Below are positions 36,430 through 44,855 of a DNA stretch of 64,000 nucleotides, piece by piece. The stretch is taken from NCBI GenBank assembly GCA_030532125.1, contig JAUNLU010000002.1, positions 53,897 to 117,896 on the forward strand, read 5' to 3'. Origin of the DNA: Trueperella sp. Its GTDB lineage: Bacteria; Actinomycetota; Actinomycetes; Actinomycetales; Actinomycetaceae. The position numbers and the translations under genes are program-made. Under the pieces are notes generated by a model, which was not told where the DNA came from, made no database searches, and was given only the letters and a program-made list of their open reading frames with translations. The first letter of the stretch is position 1. Each line of letters starts with the position of its first letter.

Positions 36430-37125
36430 TTATCCGCGCATAGCCCGTCGGTTCGGGCGGGTATTGAACGGGTCGATCCCCTTCGGGATGGGCAGCGCAC
36501 TAGTCTGAATAGCGCGTAGCCGTTGAGCTACTGCAGTAACTTCTTCATTAGAAATGCGCTTAGGGAGCCGGCGCAGCTGCCGTTCCAATTTAATGAGTGG
36601 GACTTGACCAGCCTCATTGCCTACTTTGATTACCTCAATCGGAGCCGAGGGAGCCACCCGCTTAATCGCGCGTACTTCGTCTTTAACCAGTTGGTTGACG
36701 CGGTTCGATGGGCCTTCGGCGAGTACGACGACGCCGGGGCGGCCAACCGCCCGGAAGATCATGTCCTGGGATCGGTTGAAGCGAGTGGGTTCTTGGTCAA
36801 ATACCCAACCGCGTTTGATTTGGCCAAGTACGGCAGCGGTAGCCCCGGGCATGCCATCTATTTGGCTATAGGACGCGCGCCGTACCAGCGCGCTGATAAT
36901 GAACATGGCGCTGGTGATGCCAAGCAGGACACCAGTCAATACCCACAGCAGCCACTGGTGAGTGACTGCGCCGAGTACGACGCCTAGAACTATCCCCGCA
37001 ACAAGTGGGCCAAAAACAGCAAATGGGGTCCACGAGTACGATTTCTGCGAAATCTGGTATGCCTCTACCAGATAGGTATACCAGCGCTTCTTTTTCGCCT
37101 TGTTCTGCTTCTCTTTTTTAGCCAT
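36430..37125 (-). CDS. DUF4191 membrane protein
   Basis: A 231-residue integral membrane protein (Rv2219-like). A Lys-rich N-terminus precedes two close transmembrane helices at about 37-80 (PFAVFGPLVAGIVLGVVLG and WLLWVLTGVLLGITSAMF). A soluble cytoplasmic domain follows, with SQIDGMPGATAAVLGQIKRG, RAVGRPGVVVLAEGPSNRV and LPKRISNEEV. Function is unknown; in many actinobacteria it sits between glnA and lipA. Here lipA and lipB do not follow. The start has GCGAGGA upstream. Confidence 0.87.
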   Translation of the reverse strand: MAKKEKQNKAKKKRWYTYLVEAYQISQKSYSWTPFAVFGPLVAGIVLGVVLGAVTHQWLLWVLTGVLLGITSAMFIISALVRRASYSQIDGMPGATAAVLGQIKRGWVFDQEPTRFNRSQDMIFRAVGRPGVVVLAEGPSNRVNQLVKDEVRAIKRVAPSAPIEVIKVGNEAGQVPLIKLERQLRRLPKRISNEEVTAVAQRLRAIQTSALPIPKGIDPFNTRPNRRAMRG

Positions 37126-37263
37126 ATCCTCGCCATTTCTAGTGATATTAAAAGTTTAGTTCATGCCAGCCGATTACTAAAAGCTTTCCCAATGTGGTGC
37201 ATGCTAAACCGTGCCCTGTGGATAACTGAAACTTATTCGAGCAGATAGTGTTTTGCTGTACTC

Positions 37264-37851
37264 ATGGATCGGACAACGCTGGTATTAGCAACTATTTCAG
37301 CAATTCTAATTGGCGTCGGTTTGGCCTTTACTGGCGCATTTTCATCGCATAACGCCGGCGCGCAGCAGCGAATGGAGCCGGGGGTGGTGAAAGCAGCTGA
37401 CGTACCGCAGTCAACTGCCCCCGCGGCACCAGCCGCGCCTACTACTGCTGAGAATATTAAGACGCAGGTGCAACAGTTAATTTCTGCCCGAAATCGCGCA
37501 TTGACTACTGAAGATTGGGAGGCGTTGGCGCGGATTTCAGTACCGGATTCTCCAGCGCGCGCTGCAGATGACCAGCTCCGGGATTGGCTAATTGAAAACG
37601 GGGTAAAGGTAGAAAAAATCGAAACTGAGATTTTAGAGATTGCCGAACTTACTGCCCTCTCAACTGGGAAATTGCCGGCTGGGCAAAGTGCAGTACTGGT
37701 GCGCTCAACCCAAAAAACAGCCGATATTGCGGGGCCAGCTGCGATTAAAGCTGCGCAAAATAAGCCGCAGTGCACGATCTGGATAATGGCCGGCAATAAA
37801 ATTAGCCGCTTCGAGCCCTGCCCGGAGGCACAGCCCGAAGCGGCCAAGTGA
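37264..37851 (+). CDS. exported protein of unknown function
   Basis: A 195-residue protein with an N-terminal membrane anchor or signal (about 5-27, LVLATISAILIGVGLAFTG) without a lipobox. An Ala/Pro/Thr linker (about 45-65) leads to a ~110-residue domain starting IKTQVQQLISARNRALTTED and ending in a Cys pair (PQCTIWIM, FEPCPE) that may form a disulfide. The layout resembles small actinobacterial surface proteins with an NTF2-like fold, but I cannot name a family. It lies divergent from DUF4191 and convergent with sucB, where related genomes carry lipA/lipB. An equally long reverse-strand frame is Cys/Ser-rich and unlikely to be coding. Confidence 0.65.
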   Translation: MDRTTLVLATISAILIGVGLAFTGAFSSHNAGAQQRMEPGVVKAADVPQSTAPAAPAAPTTAENIKTQVQQLISARNRALTTEDWEALARISVPDSPARAADDQLRDWLIENGVKVEKIETEILEIAELTALSTGKLPAGQSAVLVRSTQKTADIAGPAAIKAAQNKPQCTIWIMAGNKISRFEPCPEAQPEAAK

Positions 37852-37861
37852 TTTTACTGGG

Positions 37862-39559
37862 CTACAGCCCTAATTCCGCAGCGAAGTCGGCTTCTTCCAG
37901 CCGCATCTTCACATCACGCAGATACCGGGAAGCATCCGCGCCGTCTACTACTCGGTGGTCATAAGACAAGCACAGGTAGCACTTAGAGCGAATAGAAATA
38001 GTCTCGTTGCCATCCTGATCTTTGACTACTCCCGGCGCCCGGTAGATAACACCGGTGCCCAAGATAGCCACATTGGGCTGATTAATAATCGGGGTGTCCA
38101 TAATCGCCCCAATCGACCCAGTATTGGTGATCGTGAACGTGGATCCGTTCAGCTCATCTGGCGAAATCTTGGCATCGCGGGTGCGGGCCGCCAAATCAGC
38201 AATTGACTTGGAGATACCAGCCAGGTTGAGATTGCCGGCATCTTTTATCACCGGAACAAAAAGTCCCTTTTCGGTATCTACGGCAATACCGACATGCTCG
38301 GAATCGTGGTAGACAATCTCATTGCCTTCAACTGAGCAGTTGATAATTGGATGCGCCTTAAGCGCTTCAGTGGCTGCCTGTACGAAGAATGGCAAGTAGG
38401 TTAGCTTGACACCTTCTCGGGCCAAGAAACCGTCTTTAGCGCGATTGCGCAGTGCCACAATCCGGGTGACGTCTACTTCCATAACCGTAGTGAGCTGGGC
38501 GGAGACTTCCAGAGACTCCACCATGCGCTTTGCGATAGTGCGCCGCAGACCGCTCATCTTTTGCCGAGTACCGCGCAAGCTAGCGGCCGCCTGTGCTTTA
38601 TCCGCAATGGCTTTCTTAACCGAGTTCGCGGCAGGTTGCGCGGCGGGCGCCGCTGCTGGAGCAGGTGCGGGAGCAGCTTTTGCTTGTTCTGCGGCAGCTT
38701 TGGCGGCTGCGGCAGCAGATTCTACATCTTGCCGGCGGATGCGCCCACCCACTCCAGAACCAGTAATTTCAGCCAGGTCGACGCCGAGTTCCTGCGCTAG
38801 TTTGCGCACTATTGGAGTGACATAAGCGGATTTAGCTTCTGCGGGGGGAGCAGCCGGGGTTGGCGGGGTTGGCGCAGCTGGAGTCGGTGCAGCTGGGGTC
38901 GAGGCAGCTGGAGCTGCCGGTTCCGCAGCTGGCGCCGGAGTTGGTTCAGCGGCCGGGGCTGCTGGAGCGGAAACTCCCGAGCCAATAATTGCCAACACAG
39001 TGCCGACTGCTACAGTTTCATCTTCTGGCACGCGTATTTCGCTGAGTATGCCAGCGGCTGGAGCGGGTACCTCAGTGTCCACTTTGTCGGTAGCAACTTC
39101 CAGCAGCGGCTCATCCTCGGAAACCTCATCGCCTACTTGCTTGAGCCAAGTGGTGATGGTGCCCTCAGTTACTGATTCCCCCAGAGCCGGCATAGTGACC
39201 TCTACTCCCTCAGCTGCAGCCGGGGCAGGTGCTGGGGTAGGGGCCGGTGCGGCAGCGGGTGCGGGTTCTGGTTCGGCCGGCGTCTCCGGTGCTGCCGGTG
39301 CTGCTGGAGCGCTAGCTGCAACGCTGTCACCGATATAGCCCAGCACAGTGCCTACCGCTACGGTTTCGTCCTCGGGTACTTCAATGCTGGTCAGTACACC
39401 AGCGGCTGGGGAGGGCACTTCAGTATCTACTTTGTCAGTAGCTACTTCCAGAATGGGTTCGTCTTCGGCAACGGTGTCACCCACATTTTTTAACCAAGTG
39501 GTCACTGTGCCTTCAGTTACCGATTCGCCCAAAGCGGGCATTTTAATTGGCTCAGACAT
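37862..39559 (-). CDS. sucB: 2-oxoacid dehydrogenase E2 (dihydrolipoyl acyltransferase)
   Basis: The E2 core subunit shared by actinobacterial pyruvate and 2-oxoglutarate dehydrogenase complexes; 565 residues. Two lipoyl domains (about 1-77 and 118-195) each carry the lipoylated Lys in [12 protein letters not shown]. They are separated by Ala/Pro-rich flexible linkers. A peripheral E3-binding domain ([20 protein letters not shown], about 252-285) is followed by the acyltransferase domain from about 330, with the active-site His/Asp in [10 protein letters not shown]. The two lipoyl domains are very similar to each other, indicating internal duplication. lpd lies immediately upstream on the same strand. 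Confidence 0.93.
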   Translation of the reverse strand: MSEPIKMPALGESVTEGTVTTWLKNVGDTVAEDEPILEVATDKVDTEVPSPAAGVLTSIEVPEDETVAVGTVLGYIGDSVAASAPAAPAAPETPAEPEPAPAAAPAPTPAPAPAAAEGVEVTMPALGESVTEGTITTWLKQVGDEVSEDEPLLEVATDKVDTEVPAPAAGILSEIRVPEDETVAVGTVLAIIGSGVSAPAAPAAEPTPAPAAEPAAPAASTPAAPTPAAPTPPTPAAPPAEAKSAYVTPIVRKLAQELGVDLAEITGSGVGGRIRRQDVESAAAAAKAAAEQAKAAPAPAPAAAPAAQPAANSVKKAIADKAQAAASLRGTRQKMSGLRRTIAKRMVESLEVSAQLTTVMEVDVTRIVALRNRAKDGFLAREGVKLTYLPFFVQAATEALKAHPIINCSVEGNEIVYHDSEHVGIAVDTEKGLFVPVIKDAGNLNLAGISKSIADLAARTRDAKISPDELNGSTFTITNTGSIGAIMDTPIINQPNVAILGTGVIYRAPGVVKDQDGNETISIRSKCYLCLSYDHRVVDGADASRYLRDVKMRLEEADFAAELGL

Positions 39560-39571
39560 TGAGCTGCCTTT

Positions 39572-40945
39572 CTATTTGTGAGTGTGTAGTGGCTTGCCAG
39601 CTAGCGCTAGCACTGCCTCGCCGACTGATTCATTTTGTGTTGGATGTGCGTGGATAAGGGCAGCAAAGTCTTCTGGGTAGGCTTCCCAGGCCACCATCAG
39701 CTGACCTTCGCCGATCTGTTCGCTCATCCGGGTGCCGATGGCGTGGAAGCCAACAATCGGACCGTCCTTTTCCCGCACCAGTTTCACAAAGCCTTGCGCT
39801 CCAAGCATCTGGGACTTCCCATTGCCGGCCAGATTGAACTCGACAGCTGTAACGCCGTCTTTACCGTACTTTTCTTCCGCCTTGGCTTGAGTTAGCCCGA
39901 CTGAAGCAATTTCTGGGTTACAGAAAGTGACTCGGGGGATGTAGTCCTCATTGATTTGACGGGGGGTTAGCCCGGCAATCCGCTCAGCTACAAATAGACC
40001 TTGTAGGAAACCGCGGTGGGCGAGCTGTAGTCCAGGAACTATATCGCCTACGGCGTAGATATTCCCCACTCCGGTGTGCAGATTTTCATCGGTGATAACA
40101 AAACCGCGATCGAGCTTTATGCCCTGCTGTTCATATCCCAGATTGGCCGTAGCTGGGCCGCGGCCGATGGCGATCAGCAAAACGTCTGCTGCAAAAGTGG
40201 CGCCGTCTTGGGTGAATACCGTGACGCCGTTTTCGTGTTCTTCCACCCGATCAAACATGGTCTTGGTATGGAAAGCGATATTGCGCCGCCGGAACTGACG
40301 CTCCAAATTCTTAGAGATCGCCAGGTCCTCATTGGGAACTAGGTGGTCCAGTCCTTCAATGATCGTCACTTCAGTACCGTATGACGACCAAATTGAGGCA
40401 AACTCCACCCCAATAACGCCGCCGCCTAGCACCACAGCAGACTTCGGCACGTAGGGCAGGCTTAAGGCTTGTTCCGAAGTTATTACCCGTTCAGTGATGG
40501 TCTGCCCGATAGTTTTCGAATATGAGCCGGTGGCGAGCACGATATTTTTTCCGCGAATCTGCTGACCGTTTACTTCCACGGTGTCAGTGGAGATGAGCCG
40601 ACCGTAGCCAGAAATAATATCTACACCCCGAGTTTTTATCAGCCCGGTGAGCCCTTGGAACATTTTTTCGACGACGCCGGTGCGGTAGTTGGCGAGTTTT
40701 TCCGCGTCAATTCCGGTGAAAGTTCCTATTACGCCGACTTCAGCGCCGGAGCGCATCTCATCAGCTACTTCAGCTGCGTGCAGCAAGGCCTTGGTGGGGA
40801 TGCAACCGCGGTGCAAACAAGTGCCACCGACTTTGTCTCCCTCAATTAAAGCTACTTTCAGCCCGAGTTGACCGGCACGCATTGCAGCAGCATATCCGCC
40901 TGATCCGGCTCCGAGCACCACCACATCGTATTCAGATTGTGTCAC
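39572..40945 (-). CDS. lpd: dihydrolipoyl dehydrogenase (E3)
   Basis: A 457-residue flavoprotein that reoxidises the lipoyl groups of E2. The FAD motif is VVLGAGSGGYAAAMRAGQLG, the redox disulfide is GGTCLHRGCIPTKALLH (C-x4-C), and the NAD motif is VVLGGGVIGVEFASIWSSYG. The second FAD motif is NIYAVGDIVPGLQLAHRG, and the catalytic His-Glu pair is in HAHPTQNESVGEA. GTG 40945 follows GGAAG. It is the first gene of the lpd-sucB operon; aceE, the E1 partner, is 16 kb away in the window. Confidence 0.95.
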   Translation of the reverse strand: MTQSEYDVVVLGAGSGGYAAAMRAGQLGLKVALIEGDKVGGTCLHRGCIPTKALLHAAEVADEMRSGAEVGVIGTFTGIDAEKLANYRTGVVEKMFQGLTGLIKTRGVDIISGYGRLISTDTVEVNGQQIRGKNIVLATGSYSKTIGQTITERVITSEQALSLPYVPKSAVVLGGGVIGVEFASIWSSYGTEVTIIEGLDHLVPNEDLAISKNLERQFRRRNIAFHTKTMFDRVEEHENGVTVFTQDGATFAADVLLIAIGRGPATANLGYEQQGIKLDRGFVITDENLHTGVGNIYAVGDIVPGLQLAHRGFLQGLFVAERIAGLTPRQINEDYIPRVTFCNPEIASVGLTQAKAEEKYGKDGVTAVEFNLAGNGKSQMLGAQGFVKLVREKDGPIVGFHAIGTRMSEQIGEGQLMVAWEAYPEDFAALIHAHPTQNESVGEAVLALAGKPLHTHK

Positions 40946-41032
40946 TGTTGCTTCCTATCGAGTGTTAATTAACCCTTTGATTAAATTGAACCACCTTATG
41001 CAAAATTTTACCGGTTAACTCGGCACTATCTG

Positions 41033-41070
41033 AAAAAACTGGTGGTCAGGCTTTGTGCCTGACCACCAGT
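41033..41070 (-). terminator. rho-independent terminator of pepA
   Basis: A perfect 14-bp stem, ACTGGTGGTCAGGC (41038-41051) with GCCTGACCACCAGT (41057-41070), and a 5-nt loop. On the minus strand it is followed by TTTTTT, so it ends the pepA transcript. Confidence 0.92.
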
Positions 41071-41124
41071 ATTTCCCTGTTTTTCAGAGTGTGATTTTTC
41101 CGGCAGGTTGCGCCGCTCGGGGAG

Positions 41125-42552
41125 CTATGCCGCTAGGTAGTGCAAAACTGCCCGCAGCATACAGCCAGTGGCGCCTTTCGGGGTATAGCCATAGGCGGAG
41201 CCGCGATTAAAGGACGGGCCGGCAATATCAATATGTGCCCACGGAGTTTCCCCAACGAATTCCTGCAAGAACAGGCCAGCTACCGACATACCACCCCAGC
41301 GGGATCCAGAGTTCTGCAGATCGGCAACTTCAGAATCTAGCGACTTACGCAACTCAGCCGGTAGCGGCATGGCCCAAGCTTCTTCGCCAACTGCGTCCGC
41401 AGCGGCCACAATGGCATCCCGCTGCGCTGCAGTTCCCATAACCCCAGTGGTACGTTCGCCCAGCGCCACCATTTGTGCGCCGGTCAGGGTAGCCATATCC
41501 AAAACTTCGTCCGGATTTTCCTCAACGGCCATAATCAAGCCATCGGCCAGTACCAGCCGGCCTTCGGCGTCGGTATTGTTAATCTCCACTGACTTGCCAT
41601 TGCGGTAAGTGATGACGTCATCTGGGCGACCTGCCGCACCAGAAACCATATTTTCTGCCATACACAGCCAAGCCACAATACGGCGGGGGACACCCAATTT
41701 GGCGGCTGCAATAACAGTGTGCAGCAAAGTGGCTGCGCCAGCCATATCCGTTTTCATCTCAGTCATGGAATTAGACGGCTTTAGCGAATATCCGCCCGAG
41801 TCAAAGGTGATGCCTTTGCCTACCAAAGCGCTAAAGCCCTGGGCATTTTCCGGATTCCATTCCACGCGAATAAGGCACGGTGCCGAAGCTGATCCAGCTC
41901 CCACATGCAAGATGCCAGCCAATTTTTCGGTAACTAGATCTTGTCCAGCGTAAACCGTTACGGCACAGCCCACTGCTTCTGCCTCTTTGCGGGCGATGTC
42001 AGCAAAAGTAGCTGGATTTAGATAGTTAGGGGCGGTGTTTACCAAGTCCCGCACATCATTAACTGCGGTAGCCACGATCTCAGCGCGTTCCAGGGCAGTG
42101 GCAAAATCGCCGGTTGCTCGGATAACTACTTCAGCTACTGGTTCTTTCTTGGCTTTGCGATAGGCGGCAAAGTCATAGGCAGCCAGCCGGCTTCCTTCCG
42201 CAATCGCCACCACATCGTCCTCAGTTTCGGCTGGGAGAGTAACGGCAACCTGCGCTAGTCCAGCGCTGGCCGCGATGGCAGCACCCGCCATATTGCGCAG
42301 TACATTTGGAGTTAGTTCATTAGCGGTGCCTACCCCGATAACTACTTTGCTGCTATCGGCGGGGGAGACGATGCGGGTTACGGACAGATCAGCTGTGCTT
42401 GCCTGCACAGTGTCAAATGCCGCGTGCACCGACTTCAAGAAAGAATCATCGCTAATATTGGTCACGAGCTGGAACGAGTCACCCTCGGATTTCAGCCCCA
42501 CAATAAGATTTTCAGATAGGTCATTTTCTACTGGTGCAACAGAAATATTCAT
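41125..42552 (-). CDS. pepA: leucyl aminopeptidase (M17)
   Basis: A 475-residue cytoplasmic di-metal aminopeptidase. The catalytic domain shows VGKGITFDSGGYSLKPS (metal Lys and Asp), MTEMKTDMAGAATLLH and the family signature NNTDAEGRLVLADGL with the Asp/Glu ligands and Arg. A less conserved N-terminal macro-like domain covers about 1-170. It is monocistronic, with a terminator at 41033-41070 and a start preceded by a -10 hexamer, not a ribosome binding site. Confidence 0.95.
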   Translation of the reverse strand: MNISVAPVENDLSENLIVGLKSEGDSFQLVTNISDDSFLKSVHAAFDTVQASTADLSVTRIVSPADSSKVVIGVGTANELTPNVLRNMAGAAIAASAGLAQVAVTLPAETEDDVVAIAEGSRLAAYDFAAYRKAKKEPVAEVVIRATGDFATALERAEIVATAVNDVRDLVNTAPNYLNPATFADIARKEAEAVGCAVTVYAGQDLVTEKLAGILHVGAGSASAPCLIRVEWNPENAQGFSALVGKGITFDSGGYSLKPSNSMTEMKTDMAGAATLLHTVIAAAKLGVPRRIVAWLCMAENMVSGAAGRPDDVITYRNGKSVEINNTDAEGRLVLADGLIMAVEENPDEVLDMATLTGAQMVALGERTTGVMGTAAQRDAIVAAADAVGEEAWAMPLPAELRKSLDSEVADLQNSGSRWGGMSVAGLFLQEFVGETPWAHIDIAGPSFNRGSAYGYTPKGATGCMLRAVLHYLAA

Positions 42553-42558
42553 TCCAGA

Positions 42559-42564
42559 ATTCTA
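42559..42564 (-). promoter_or_regulatory. candidate -10 for leaderless pepA transcript
   Basis: TAGAAT on the minus strand, 6 nt, then the pepA ATG. There is no Shine-Dalgarno sequence. Confidence 0.55.
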
Positions 42565-42634
42565 CGTCACGGTTTAATAAAACTCATCTGACTAGTGGTT
42601 GTACTTGGAGCATTGCGCAAGGGGAAGAAAGATA

Positions 42635-43105
42635 ATGACGCAGATTGCGGATAAGCAGCTGGCAGATACTCGCCCCCGTACCTTCGGTTGGCCGGCAGTG
42701 TTTATCGGAGTGCTGTGTGTTGCAGCAGTGTTTTTTGCCTTGCGCGGCATCATATCGGCAGCGATTGACTTCACCGCCGGCGAACCGCTAGCTGCTACGG
42801 GCACCATTCTCAGTGCCCTGGCGTGGGTGTGTGGCGGAGTTGGCCTCGCGCATAACGGGCGGCGGATGCGTCGGGTGGCATGGAGTGCCTGGGCACTGAA
42901 CACAGTGGTGCCGATCTTGACCTTAGCTTTCCAATCTGACTGGTTAAATTCGGCTAGCCCGTGGTTTTCCGGCGGCAGCACATATTTTTATCTGCCTACA
43001 GTGGGCGCGGCACTGGCTCTGGGATGGCTATTTTGGTCCCAACCGGCCCGAGTCGCTGCCCGCAATGCCAAACCGGCGTCGGAAAATACCACGGCCAATA
43101 ATTGA
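42635..43105 (+). CDS. membrane protein upstream of pyrD, unknown
   Basis: A 156-residue protein with four predicted membrane helices (about 17-38, 53-75, 88-105 and 118-138) and a polar C-terminal tail. It matches the small multi-spanning proteins that often precede pyrD in actinobacteria, which have no known function. ATG 42635 is chosen over an ATG 36 nt upstream because GGGGAAG lies at proper distance. The gap to pyrD is 12 nt, so the two are cotranscribed. Confidence 0.7.
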   Translation: MTQIADKQLADTRPRTFGWPAVFIGVLCVAAVFFALRGIISAAIDFTAGEPLAATGTILSALAWVCGGVGLAHNGRRMRRVAWSAWALNTVVPILTLAFQSDWLNSASPWFSGGSTYFYLPTVGAALALGWLFWSQPARVAARNAKPASENTTANN

Positions 43106-43117
43106 TCTGGAGCGCAT

Positions 43118-44122
43118 ATGTATCGGTTAATGTTCAAACTCTTCATCTCAAAAACTGACCCAGAGCAGGCACATAACCGAGTTATGCGGGCACTTGCCCT
43201 ATTCGGGAAAATAACCCCGGTTGCCGCGCTAGCGCGCCGCGTACTGCGGTGGGGATACCCCAGCGCCCATTACTTTAACCGGCAATTGACTGGGCGCGTG
43301 GGATTAGCTGCGGGGTTAGATAAAGACGCCATTGCCGTGCGCGGGCTGGACGCGCTGGGATTTGCATTTGTAGAAGTCGGCACTATCACCCCCAAACCCC
43401 AGCCGGGAAATGACCAACCGCGGCTATGGCGCCACCTGGCAGACGAAACCATCCGCAACCGCATGGGGTTCAATAACGACGGCGCTGACGCCTGTGCCGC
43501 TCGGCTAGCACAACTGCGTGCTACCGCAGCGGGGAAGCAAGCCGTCGTGGGGGTGAATATCGGAAAAAATAAGTGGACTAGCGCCGCAGCGGCGCCAAAT
43601 GACTACGCCTATGCGGCAGAAAAACTGGCTCCGTACGCCGACTATCTGGTGATTAACGTATCTTCACCAAATACTCCCGGTCTGCGAGACTTGCAGGCAG
43701 TGGAATCGCTGACGCCAATTGTGCGAGCCACAATTGCTGGTGCGCAGGCAGGCACTAGCCGCCCAGTGCCAGTATTGGTGAAGATTGCTCCTGATCTGGC
43801 CGATGCGGATATCGCCAAAGTTGCCGCACTAGTTAAAACAGAACAGCTCGCCGGGGTAGTCGCTACGAATACCACTATTGGGCATGACCGCGGCCCAGGG
43901 GGATTATCCGGGCCGATCTTATTGCCGCGTTCGACCCAAGTAGTTGCGGATTTGCGCCGCGAACTGGGGCCAGACTTCTTGATTATTGGTGTGGGCGGGG
44001 TAACCACTGCCGCGGATGCCAAGCGCATGGTGGCTGCTGGCGCTGATTTAGTGCAGATCTACACCAGCTTCATCTACCACGGCGCATTTTTGCCTAGCAA
44101 ACTGAACCGGGCGCTGCGTTAG
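43118..44122 (+). CDS. pyrD: dihydroorotate dehydrogenase (quinone), class 2
   Basis: A 334-residue membrane-associated flavoenzyme of pyrimidine synthesis that passes electrons to quinones. The N-terminal helix pair (about 1-40) typical of class 2 is present. Flavin and substrate motifs are GLAAGLDKDAIAV, FVEVGTITPKPQPGND, NRMGFNNDGAD and NVSSPNTPGLRDLQ with the catalytic Ser. PVLVKIAPDL, ATNTTIGHDRG and IIGVGGVTTAADAKRM follow. Start ATG 43118 follows CTGGAG. It is adjacent and convergent to the DUF3043 gene. Confidence 0.95.
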   Translation: MYRLMFKLFISKTDPEQAHNRVMRALALFGKITPVAALARRVLRWGYPSAHYFNRQLTGRVGLAAGLDKDAIAVRGLDALGFAFVEVGTITPKPQPGNDQPRLWRHLADETIRNRMGFNNDGADACAARLAQLRATAAGKQAVVGVNIGKNKWTSAAAAPNDYAYAAEKLAPYADYLVINVSSPNTPGLRDLQAVESLTPIVRATIAGAQAGTSRPVPVLVKIAPDLADADIAKVAALVKTEQLAGVVATNTTIGHDRGPGGLSGPILLPRSTQVVADLRRELGPDFLIIGVGGVTTAADAKRMVAAGADLVQIYTSFIYHGAFLPSKLNRALR

Positions 44123-44145
44123 TAAGCCTTAGTTAAGCAGAATCG

Positions 44146-44826
44146 TCAGCTATTCTTCTGCCAGAACTTTAGTACTGCCAGGCGTTGCTCGCGCGCCGCG
44201 CCCTCCGGGAATTCACCGCGTTTTACCTGCGGGCTAGGTAAGCGCCAGCGGCGCAAATAAAAGCTGCGCCCCATCATTTGGGCGAGGAACCCGCGCGGTA
44301 TCTGGTTGGCACCGAAATGCCGTTCGGCGAGTTTCTTGGCGCGCCATGCCACAAAAAATCCATTCAACAGCATCAAAATGAATACTGCATAGAGCGCTAT
44401 TACAATCCACCTGCCGATCTGTGGATAACGTGAGTTAACCACCAGCAACGGAATCAGCAGAATCGCCGTCGGCATGAAAAAGGCAGCAAATGGCGCGGAA
44501 GCATCTACAAAATCGCGCCCGAAGCGGCGCACTTTACCTTTATGCTGTGGTGGCATATTGCGCTCATCGCCAGTGCGCATTGCCTCTTGTTCCTTGGCAT
44601 AAAGTTCATTGGAACGGGCGCGTTCCTCAGCTTTGAAGGCTTTCTTTTCTTCTGGAGTCATCGTGGCCCGATTAGAAACGATGGGCCGACGCCGCCGCGC
44701 CTCTACCTCTTTGCGCCGCGGAGTGGGCGCACCTTTAGCTGGAGTGTGCCCCTTAGGAAGTTTTATTTCAGGTGCTACCTCAGCCGAAGATTCTTCAGTT
44801 CCTGGCTTTGACTTTTTGAAAAACAC
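44146..44826 (-). CDS. DUF3043 membrane protein
   Basis: A 226-residue protein with a long basic, disordered N-terminus (KGAPTPRRKEVEARRRRP, then MTPEEKKAFKAEERARSNEL), two central helices (about 115-160) and a basic C-terminal tail containing RSFYLRRWRLPSPQVKRGE. This layout is the DUF3043 family of actinobacteria; function unknown. GTG 44826 is selected because GGAGG lies 8 nt upstream; a TTG 15 nt earlier overlaps that site. It is divergent from the M20 peptidase gene with only 29 nt between them. Confidence 0.87.
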   Translation of the reverse strand: MFFKKSKPGTEESSAEVAPEIKLPKGHTPAKGAPTPRRKEVEARRRRPIVSNRATMTPEEKKAFKAEERARSNELYAKEQEAMRTGDERNMPPQHKGKVRRFGRDFVDASAPFAAFFMPTAILLIPLLVVNSRYPQIGRWIVIALYAVFILMLLNGFFVAWRAKKLAERHFGANQIPRGFLAQMMGRSFYLRRWRLPSPQVKRGEFPEGAAREQRLAVLKFWQKNS

Positions 44827-44842
44827 GCCTCGCGCCTCCAAT

Positions 44843-44848
44843 TAGGAT
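44843..44848 (+). promoter_or_regulatory. candidate -10 for M20 peptidase gene
   Basis: TAGGAT ends 7 nt before GTG 44856. An AGGA inside the same hexamer could instead serve as a weak ribosome binding site, so leaderless initiation is only one reading. Confidence 0.35.
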
Positions 44849-44855
44849 TAGATCT

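Noticed and set aside
37233..37847. Minus-strand frame of 204 residues opposite the exported protein
   Set aside because: Rich in Cys and Ser with scattered rare motifs, no start signal; the plus frame has a membrane anchor, Pro/Ala linker and a soluble domain.
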